Assembly: GCA_027296045.1 (NCBI GenBank)
Contig: JAPUJS010000368.1
Span: 1-5,202, forward strand
Reading direction: 5' to 3'
Length of the DNA: 5,202 nucleotides
Source: a bacterium
Lineage (GTDB): Bacteria > Latescibacterota > UBA2968
Positions 1 through 5,202 of the stretch are shown here, in pieces. Numbering within the stretch: the stretch's first letter is position 1; every line of letters starts with the position of its first letter. The translations under genes and the position numbers were made by a program. The notes under the pieces are model-generated. The model worked only from the letters and a program-made list of their open reading frames with translations, was not told where the DNA came from and did no database searches.

Positions 1-1267
1 GCAAGCCGCCAAGCAGGCCGAGCCGTACGGATATATTTTGAAGCCGTTTGATGAGCAGGATTTGGGAACGACCATCGAGATGGCGCTGCATAAGCATCGC
101 AAGGAGCAGGAGGCGCGTCGGTTCAGTACCCAGTTGTATCAGGTGCAACGCCTGGAAGCGATGGGGCAACTGGCTTGGGGAGTGGCCCATCATTTCAACA
201 ATCTGCTCAGCGTGATCATGGGCAATTTGATACTTGCCGAAAAGAAGGTGAACCGCGAGGTGTGGGAGAAATATCTGAGCGTTTCGATGTGTGCCGGGGA
301 AGTGGCGGCGGATCTGGTCCAGGAGCTCAATCTGTTTTGTCGCAAGCAAGAATATGACCGGAAGCCCTTTGATATGTCTCAGCTGGTTGTTGAGGTGGCC
401 GGGATTTGTCGTGACACGTTCTCTTCCGACCTTGTGGTACATCTGGAAGGGATTGAGCGGATGCATCTTGTTTTCGGGGATGAGAAGCAGTTGCAGCAGG
501 CGCTCTTAAATCTCTGTATCAATGCCCGGGATGCCCTGGAAGAGCTATCCGCTCCGCGGTTGCCCCGGATTGATATTCGGGTGGCTCCCCATTTTGTGGG
601 CGGGGAACAGGATGCACGTTATGTGAAGATTTCGGTGCAGGACAATGGGGTGGGGATGGCTGAGGAGACCCGGTGTCATCTGTTTGAACCGTTTTTTACG
701 ACCAAGGATATTGGAAAAGGGTCTGGGTTGGGGCTTGCGACCGTCTACGGCGTGGTGTGTGAGCATCAGGGCTGGATTGAATACGAGAGCCAACCGGGGG
801 TTGGAACCACGTTTTGTGTTTACCTCCCGGAAGTAGCAGATCAGGATGGTTCGGATGTTCAAGACGGCAGTGGATTTTATCCGATTTTGGAAGACACACG
901 GGCAGGTTCCAAAACCATCCTGCTGATCGAAGACGAGCCGATGATCCGGCGGGTGAGCAAAGAGATTTTAGAGCGGGAGGGGTACCGGGTTTTGCTGGCG
1001 GTCGATGGCGAAGAAGGGCTTGAAATTTTCAGGCGCGAGCAGGACCGAATCGACCTTATTTTGCTGGATATGTCCATGCCGAAGCTGTCCGGAGAGGCCG
1101 TGTTGCGGATTCTGAAATCTGAAGGCAGTCAGATACCTGTGATTGTCGTGACCGGGCATTTACACTACTCCGCCCAGACCCTGGGGGTTCCGGGCCTGAT
1201 TCACAAACCGTTTCAATATCGAGAGCTATTACAGTTGGTGAGCAACGTACTTACCAGGGCCATTTAG
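1..1267 (+). CDS. Hybrid sensor histidine kinase / response regulator (REC-HisKA-HATPase_c-REC), 5' partial
   Basis: The protein takes part in a cytoplasmic two-component phosphorelay. The reading frame is open from base 2, so the start lies upstream; the TTG at 38 is an internal Leu codon. Numbered from that codon, residues before and around 1-28 are the end of a receiver domain (YGYILKPF, with the conserved Lys, followed by the last helix). The HisKA box is GVAHHFNN with phosphoacceptor His51 (bases 188-190). The HATPase_c domain has an N-box (LLNLCINARDAL, 156-167), G1 box (DNGVGM, 202-207), F box (FEPFFTTK, 216-223) and G2 box (GKGSGLGL, 226-233). The C-terminal receiver starts near 292 and keeps the acidic pair Asp299/Glu300, phosphoacceptor Asp344 (bases 1067-1069), Thr372 and Lys390. 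No membrane segment or PAS domain is visible, so the input is probably phosphotransfer to the N-terminal receiver or something further upstream. There is no DNA-binding output domain. An oddity is His instead of Asp/Glu after the phosphoacceptor. The target is unknown. Confidence 0.95.
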   Translation, partial: QAAKQAEPYGYILKPFDEQDLGTTIEMALHKHRKEQEARRFSTQLYQVQRLEAMGQLAWGVAHHFNNLLSVIMGNLILAEKKVNREVWEKYLSVSMCAGEVAADLVQELNLFCRKQEYDRKPFDMSQLVVEVAGICRDTFSSDLVVHLEGIERMHLVFGDEKQLQQALLNLCINARDALEELSAPRLPRIDIRVAPHFVGGEQDARYVKISVQDNGVGMAEETRCHLFEPFFTTKDIGKGSGLGLATVYGVVCEHQGWIEYESQPGVGTTFCVYLPEVADQDGSDVQDGSGFYPILEDTRAGSKTILLIEDEPMIRRVSKEILEREGYRVLLAVDGEEGLEIFRREQDRIDLILLDMSMPKLSGEAVLRILKSEGSQIPVIVVTGHLHYSAQTLGVPGLIHKPFQYRELLQLVSNVLTRAI

Positions 1268-1283
1268 TCGAGAACTCCCACTC

Positions 1284-1290
1284 AGGGAGG
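1284..1290 (+). promoter_or_regulatory. Ribosome binding site of the small lipoprotein gene
   Basis: AGGGAGG lies 9 bases upstream of the ATG at 1300, inside the 32-base gap after the kinase stop codon. It supports ATG 1300 over the in-frame ATG at 1309. I see no separate promoter in this gap, so co-transcription with the kinase gene is likely (inference). Confidence 0.75.
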
Positions 1291-1299
1291 ATTTTCCGT

Positions 1300-1647
1300 A
1301 TGAGGCAGATGACAAAATTTTTAACCTTGTTCACCGCCGTGGGTTTGATCTGGGCGAGTGGGTGTAGCGATCTGGGAGAAATACCTCTTGCGCCTAAAAA
1401 TCAGGCTTCGGTTCAGGAATCGGGCGAGTTTACCATCGGGTTTTCGCCCAAGACACCGCGTGCCGGGAAATGGGTTCGGGGCGGTCTCCACATAGAGCAG
1501 ACGTCTGGTTTGTTTACCCCTCGAAAAGGCGACGAACTGGATGTGCGATTCAAGAAATATGCCGACCACGATGAGGTTCAGTTGCAGACGGTGCGGTTCG
1601 AGGCCGAAAAGAAATCGGCCTTGTCCCAACCGTTGACAGGCAGATGA
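1300..1647 (+). CDS. Small putative lipoprotein, unknown function
   Basis: I do not recognise this 115-residue protein. Its N-terminus is a lipoprotein signal peptide: charged MRQMTK, a hydrophobic stretch at about 7-19 (FLTLFTAVGLIWA), and a lipobox-like ASGC with the lipidated Cys at 22 (bases 1363-1365). The Ala at -3 is a less common but accepted lipobox residue. The mature part starts with a short polar linker (SDLGEIPLAPKNQ), then about 70 residues of charged, probably beta-rich sequence with no cysteine and no motif I can name. The protein stops soon after a LSQPLTGR tail, which looks abrupt for a beta-rich domain, so it may be a truncated remnant of a longer surface lipoprotein; the sequence does not prove this. 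It sits 32 bases after the kinase gene in the same direction and converges on the export operon. The ribosome binding site, the signal peptide and the direction favour this frame over the opposite-strand overlap at 1321-1680. Confidence 0.72.
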   Translation: MRQMTKFLTLFTAVGLIWASGCSDLGEIPLAPKNQASVQESGEFTIGFSPKTPRAGKWVRGGLHIEQTSGLFTPRKGDELDVRFKKYADHDEVQLQTVRFEAEKKSALSQPLTGR

Positions 1648-1672
1648 AATAGACGGCAAAGTGCCAATCCCA

Positions 1673-2458
1673 TTAAGCAATTTCCCGTTGCTCTGTTTCT
1701 GCCAACCACGGGAATGTAATATTTGCCTTCCGCATCTCCTTTTTTATCCATCGTTTAAATAGTTGCTTTCGAATTTCTTTCTGAATATCCTCCGTCAACG
1801 CCGCAGGATAATGTCTCTGAACCAAATAGAGCGCGAATCCCCGATCCACTTTGAACGGTCCGACCACCGTTTTCGGTTCAGCTGCAAAAACAAGCGGGGC
1901 GATTCCTTTTGGCAGATGACTCCGCCTGATCCGTCCGAGATACCCGCCAGCAGGACGAGTGCGTTCATCCTGTGAATGTCTACGAGCAAACCCATAAAAG
2001 TTTATCCCTCCTTCATGGACCTGGATCTGTATCTCCTCGGCCATTCCCTCGTCCTCAACATAGATCCAGCACACGTCCGCCTCATCAAAATCCAGCCGAT
2101 GCTGAACAAAATGGGGTTCAATCTGGTCGGCAGTTACCTGCGCCCTTAACCGGGTCTCCAGAAGCCTGGCTTCGGCGTCCCAAGCCACATCTTCAAGCCC
2201 GATTCCCCGTTGCATCAACCACCCCTCTGTATCTTCTACACACTCCAACCGATGCCGATAGCGCCATTCGTTCACTGTATGCTGGATATCTTCACGAGAT
2301 ATTTCCAACCCGGATTCCCGAGCAAGCTGAACAATAAGACGCTGTTGGGCATACTGATCCAATAGCCTCAGGTTGTCATCAACGCCCATAGAACGCAACA
2401 TATCTGCTATCGATATGGCCTCATCGTTCACCACCACAAGGACAGGATTCTCTACCAT
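1673..2458 (-). CDS. Parvulin/PpiC-like peptidylprolyl isomerase-family protein of an export operon, probably catalytically degenerate
   Basis: This 261-residue protein has the SurA/PpiC layout. An N-terminal helical chaperone-like region (about 1-120) begins with a strand-like LVVVNDEAIS stretch. A parvulin-type domain follows (about 126-216), with FARRHSQD (157-164), GGYLG (171-175), a VVGPFKV segment (198-204) and GFALYLVQ (207-214). A charged helical tail (about 222-245) comes last. Parvulins normally carry one His in the first core strand (HILV) and one in the last (GYHII); here those places hold Trp131 (WIYV) and Ala209 (GFALY), so isomerase activity is doubtful. There is no signal peptide or membrane segment, so the protein is probably cytoplasmic, unlike SurA, PpiD or PrsA. 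Its ATG overlaps the adaptor stop codon by one base, which suggests translational coupling and a role in the same export pathway. From memory, similar soluble PpiC-like proteins follow HlyD genes in Cyanobacteria and in peptide-maturation loci. Family membership is fairly sure; the chaperone role is inference. Confidence 0.87.
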   Translation of the reverse strand: MVENPVLVVVNDEAISIADMLRSMGVDDNLRLLDQYAQQRLIVQLARESGLEISREDIQHTVNEWRYRHRLECVEDTEGWLMQRGIGLEDVAWDAEARLLETRLRAQVTADQIEPHFVQHRLDFDEADVCWIYVEDEGMAEEIQIQVHEGGINFYGFARRHSQDERTRPAGGYLGRIRRSHLPKGIAPLVFAAEPKTVVGPFKVDRGFALYLVQRHYPAALTEDIQKEIRKQLFKRWIKKEMRKANITFPWLAETEQREIA

Positions 2459-3852
2459 TATCCCTCCTGATTTGCTCGAAACGCTGCCGATTCATGCAAT
2501 TCCCGCAAAGGTTTCAACAACAGCATCAAAACCGACTGTCGGTCAATCACGACCTCGGCTATGCCTTTCATACCATACATCAAAGGCTTTTCGTATCCCT
2601 GCACCCAAACAACTGTCTCCTCCAATTCCACAATTCCCCGAAAGACGGGCCCAAGCTCTTCAGTGTGTACTACATCCGGTGAAATCTGTTTTAACCATCC
2701 CCGTTTGATCCCAAAATCCTGAAACGCAAATGCATCGTATTTAAGTCGGACAACTTGGCCGGGCTTTAATAGGCCTACATCCTTGTTCAGAATTATCACT
2801 TCGGCTACCAGGGGAGCCGACTTGGGTGCCAAAATTACCAAACTTTCCCCTTTGTTAACCACCTGGCCCACCGTATTTATATGCACCTGCGTGATGATAC
2901 CCGACTCAGGTGCAAGAATCAAATCCCACTCCGCTTCTAAGTCTCGATTGACCGCCTGCTGAGCTCGCTCAAGCCGCAGTTGGGCATCATTGCAAACATG
3001 CTTTGCCCGCGCTTCTTCTCGATCCAATTCAATCCGCGCCTCCAGGATCTGTCGTTTCAAATCCCGAACGGTCATCTCTTGTCGATAAATTTCCGACATA
3101 CGATTTGGCAGTGTCGCTAAAGCCCCAAAATATCGCACCCGCGACTCATCCAAAGCAGATCGACTGATCAGCTTCCGATCATAAAGTGCCTTATTCTGAT
3201 GATATTGTTGCTTCAAATGCTCCAACTCTGCGGAGCGGAACTGAATTTCCGCCTGCAAGTCTGCTTCGCCCTCATGTGTGACGATCCCGTCGTCAAGCGA
3301 CTTCCGATAAGCATGTAAAGCCTTGCGATAGGTCTGTTTAAACCGCTGCATTAAAACCAACTGATATTCCAAAGAAGCAATGGTTTCTCGAACAAGGTCG
3401 CGCCTCTGGGGCAATGCCTCAAATAAATCATACCGTGCTTTTTGAAACTGTACCTTGGCCTGCTCAAATTCTCTTAATTCCATCCAAGTTTCGCGAGAAC
3501 GCAATTTGAAAAGGACCTCCCCTTTCCTGACCCGATCCCCTTCCTTGACACCAATCACTTCAATCTCACCTTCTCGAGGTGCCTGAACCCGATTCACATG
3601 CCCCAGAGGAACAAGCTGAAATGGTGCTGTAGCCACGATATCCACTTCACTTACACCGGCCCAGATTAAAGCAACAACAACAAACACCAAAATTAGATAG
3701 AGCAACGCCCGGCCCAAAAACGGATGGAGAGTTTCGAAAAACTCTGTCACTTCCAGGGCACTATCTTCTTGGGAAACAGCAGGAACATGGGCCACCCTTT
3801 TGGATGACTCCTCTTCGGCGATAACCGGCTCTACCAACAATGTTTCAGCCAT
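2458..3852 (-). CDS. HlyD-family membrane fusion / periplasmic adaptor protein of a type I secretion or peptide export system
   Basis: This protein bridges an inner-membrane ABC exporter to a TolC-like outer-membrane channel. It has 464 residues, the usual size for the family. In order it shows: a cytoplasmic N-terminal segment of about 48 residues rich in Glu and Ser; one transmembrane helix (about 49-67); the first lipoyl half-motif (about 84-118, with VQAPREGEIEVIGVKEGDRV); a long alpha-helical coiled-coil hairpin (about 122-308), long enough to reach across the periplasm; the second lipoyl half (about 309-343, ILAPESGIITQVHINTVGQV); and a beta-barrel and membrane-proximal region (about 344-436). 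The end (GMKGIAEVVIDRQSVLMLLLKPLREL) is characteristic of HlyD rather than AcrA-type adaptors. The start is supported by a strong ribosome binding site in the 18-base gap after the ABC gene. Together with the exporter upstream and the parvulin-like gene downstream it forms one operon. No TolC-like gene lies in the window, so the outer-membrane partner must be encoded elsewhere. Confidence 0.95.
   Translation of the reverse strand: MAETLLVEPVIAEEESSKRVAHVPAVSQEDSALEVTEFFETLHPFLGRALLYLILVFVVVALIWAGVSEVDIVATAPFQLVPLGHVNRVQAPREGEIEVIGVKEGDRVRKGEVLFKLRSRETWMELREFEQAKVQFQKARYDLFEALPQRRDLVRETIASLEYQLVLMQRFKQTYRKALHAYRKSLDDGIVTHEGEADLQAEIQFRSAELEHLKQQYHQNKALYDRKLISRSALDESRVRYFGALATLPNRMSEIYRQEMTVRDLKRQILEARIELDREEARAKHVCNDAQLRLERAQQAVNRDLEAEWDLILAPESGIITQVHINTVGQVVNKGESLVILAPKSAPLVAEVIILNKDVGLLKPGQVVRLKYDAFAFQDFGIKRGWLKQISPDVVHTEELGPVFRGIVELEETVVWVQGYEKPLMYGMKGIAEVVIDRQSVLMLLLKPLRELHESAAFRANQEG
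2462..2468 (-). promoter_or_regulatory. Ribosome binding site of the parvulin-like gene, inside the end of the adaptor gene
   Basis: Read on the minus strand this is AGGAGGG, three bases before the ATG of the parvulin-like gene and within the last sense codons of the adaptor (encoding QEG). The junction reads TAATG, so stop and start share one base. The close placement fits translation by terminating ribosomes and fixes this ATG as the start. Confidence 0.8.
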
Positions 3853-3859
3853 CGAAACA

Positions 3860-3869
3860 CTCCTCCTTT
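3860..3869 (-). promoter_or_regulatory. Ribosome binding site of the HlyD-family gene
   Basis: Read on the minus strand this is AAAGGAGGAG, seven bases before the ATG at 3852-3850. It fills most of the 18-base gap to the ABC gene stop codon. It is a near-perfect Shine-Dalgarno sequence and leaves no room for a separate promoter, which supports co-transcription with the exporter gene. Confidence 0.85.
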
Positions 3870-3870
3870 A

Positions 3871-5202
3871 CTATACCACAGTCAATTGCTGGCTGGACAG
3901 GTGATAATAAAGTCCTTGCTGTAACATCAAATGATCGTGGTCGCCCATCTCGGCAATATGCCCTTTATCAAGCACCACAATCACATCGGCATCCCGCACC
4001 GTGCTCAACCGATGGGCAATAATCAAAGCCGTCCGGTCATGCAAAATCTCATCCAGATTTTCCTGAATAGCCTGTTCCGATTCTGTGTCCAATGCATTGG
4101 TCGCCTCATCGAAAATCAGAATCCGTGGATTGTGATAGAGCGCCCGTGCAATGACAATCCGCTGGCGCTGGCCGCCTGACAAGCCCACTCCTTGTTCACC
4201 GACTTTGGTCTCGTAGCCCATTGGCAGATCCGCCACGACCTCATGGACGTTGGCCAACCGGGCAACTTTGACCACTTGATCCATCTCGATATCCTCTGCC
4301 CCCAACGCGATATTTTCGGCAATGGTGCCACTGAACAGAAAGGGCTCTTGCAATACCATTCCGATTTGTTGTCGCAACCATCCTGGGTGAAAATCCTGTA
4401 CGTCAATTCCGTCCAGCATCACACGCCCTTCGCTGGGGTCAAACAATCGGGAAACCATTTTGACCAACGTGGTCTTACCTGCTCCGCTTCGCCCAACAAT
4501 AGCGACTTTTTGCCCGGGTTCAATCGTCAGACAGATACTATTCAAGACAAATGGCTCTTCGGACCCAACGCCGTACCGAAAGAACACTTTATCAAATTCA
4601 ATGCGTCCCTCAATTTTTCCCAAAGACACGGCGTAGTCGCCGTGACGCGAGGTTTCCATCGGCGTATCAAAAATATCGTTCAAACGATCCAGCGCGATTC
4701 GAGCCTCCTGCACCTGCGGCCATAGCCCAATCAATCCCATAATCGGTCCCATCACATTTCCAATCAGTGCCGTAAATGCCATCAGTTGCCCAACCGAAAG
4801 CTGTCCGTCCATTACCAGGGTAGCCCCATACCATAGAATCACTGTATTGCTAAGCACATTGACCAAATTGCTTGCTGACCCAAATAGCATCTGCATTTTC
4901 ATCCTGTAAAATCCAATCCGCATCTCTTTCGTAAAGCGTTCTTCCCACTGCCATCGGATAGGCCGCTCAACAGCTTCTGTTTTCACCACATCGATTCCAC
5001 GGAGCGAATCGATCAAAACGGATGATTGTTCCGCACGAGCAAGAAAAGCACGCCGGCTGATCGACTTAAGAATGGGTGTATAAATCAATGTCAGCCCCAT
5101 AGATAAGGGGATAAAAATGAGCGCCACTGCCGTCAACTCGGCCTGGTAGTAAAACATCAAACCCAGATAAACAAACAACATCACAAAATCCAGAACCGCT
5201 GA
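3871..5202 (-). CDS. ABC exporter, fused membrane and ATPase domains (type I secretion / peptide export), N-terminal part missing
   Basis: This is the ATP-driven inner-membrane pump of the operon. The frame is open to the window edge at 5202 (encoding SAVLDF just before), so the start lies outside and the GTG at 5184 is internal. Numbered from that codon, the visible membrane domain covers about four helices (roughly 1-13, 18-38, 105-124, 132-154), matching helices 3 to 6 of a six-helix exporter. The nucleotide-binding domain runs from about 192 to the end: A-loop Tyr204, Walker A GRSGAGKTT (231-239), Q-loop Gln279, signature LSGGQ (335-339), Walker B ILIFDE (355-360) with catalytic Glu360, D-loop ALD (364-366) and H-loop His391. 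All catalytic residues are present. The sequence just after Walker B is ATNALD, with Asn where Ser is most common. The HlyD partner and the VLDFVMLFVYLGLMFYY helix resemble peptidase-containing (C39) exporters, but any N-terminal peptidase or cyclic-nucleotide-binding domain would lie beyond the window. The substrate is unknown. Confidence 0.96.
   Translation of the reverse strand, partial: SAVLDFVMLFVYLGLMFYYQAELTAVALIFIPLSMGLTLIYTPILKSISRRAFLARAEQSSVLIDSLRGIDVVKTEAVERPIRWQWEERFTKEMRIGFYRMKMQMLFGSASNLVNVLSNTVILWYGATLVMDGQLSVGQLMAFTALIGNVMGPIMGLIGLWPQVQEARIALDRLNDIFDTPMETSRHGDYAVSLGKIEGRIEFDKVFFRYGVGSEEPFVLNSICLTIEPGQKVAIVGRSGAGKTTLVKMVSRLFDPSEGRVMLDGIDVQDFHPGWLRQQIGMVLQEPFLFSGTIAENIALGAEDIEMDQVVKVARLANVHEVVADLPMGYETKVGEQGVGLSGGQRQRIVIARALYHNPRILIFDEATNALDTESEQAIQENLDEILHDRTALIIAHRLSTVRDADVIVVLDKGHIAEMGDHDHLMLQQGLYYHLSSQQLTVV

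Noticed and set aside
38..40. TTG as a start codon of the hybrid kinase
   Set aside because: The frame stays open upstream and encodes the receiver-domain sequence YGYI directly before the conserved LKPF, so this is an internal Leu codon of a gene cut by the window edge.
1653..1663. Possible bidirectional terminator hairpin GGCA-AAG-TGCC between the convergent genes
   Set aside because: The stem is only four base pairs and no T-run follows on either strand, so it does not qualify as an intrinsic terminator.
1321..1680. Minus-strand ORF of 119 residues opposite the lipoprotein gene
   Set aside because: It has no good ribosome binding site and no recognisable domain, and it overlaps the end of the parvulin-like gene. 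The plus-strand frame has a ribosome binding site and a lipoprotein signal, so this is a shadow.
1972..2337. Plus-strand ORF of 121 residues inside the parvulin-like gene
   Set aside because: Its Pro/Arg/His-rich, low-complexity composition is typical of an antisense shadow, and the opposite strand encodes a well-supported protein.
4192..4725. Plus-strand ORF of 177 residues opposite the ABC ATPase domain
   Set aside because: It lies entirely antisense to the Walker A, Q-loop and signature region of the exporter and shows no domain of its own.
5182..5184. GTG as the start codon of the ABC exporter
   Set aside because: It lies inside a membrane helix (AVLDFVMLFVYLG) and the frame stays open to the window edge. 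Starting here would remove two transmembrane helices.

Overview
The window comes from a Gram-negative-type bacterium of moderate GC content. It is densely coding: five genes, no gene-free stretch above about 35 bases, and no RNA genes, repeats, insertion sequences or CRISPR. The Gram-negative assignment rests on an HlyD-type periplasmic adaptor with a long coiled-coil hairpin and on a lipoprotein signal. The phylum cannot be fixed from sequence alone. The export operon resembles the ABC / HlyD / parvulin-like trios I recall from Cyanobacteria, and the receiver-kinase-receiver protein is of a kind common in environmental bacteria with many two-component systems.

Left part, + strand (1-1647). 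The first gene is cut by the window edge. It is a hybrid signalling protein: the tail of a receiver domain, a HisKA/HATPase_c kinase core and a complete C-terminal receiver domain. After a 32-base gap with a strong ribosome binding site comes a gene for a short 115-residue lipoprotein of unknown function that ends abruptly.

Right part, - strand (5202-1673). Three tightly packed genes form a type I secretion or peptide export operon, transcribed right to left: an ABC exporter (N-terminus outside the window), an HlyD-family membrane fusion adaptor 18 bases downstream, and a soluble parvulin-like protein whose start codon overlaps the adaptor stop codon by one base. The exporter and adaptor would form an inner-membrane and periplasm-spanning complex that docks on a TolC-like outer-membrane channel, which is not encoded here. 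The parvulin-like protein has no signal peptide, so it probably acts in the cytoplasm, perhaps as a substrate chaperone before export. The substrate is not in the window.

The two blocks are convergent, with 25 bases between their stop codons and no convincing terminator. The most interesting points are the parvulin-like protein, which seems to lack both active-site histidines and is translationally coupled to the adaptor; the unrecognised short lipoprotein; and the unknown cargo of the exporter. I did not find a clearly new system inside the window.
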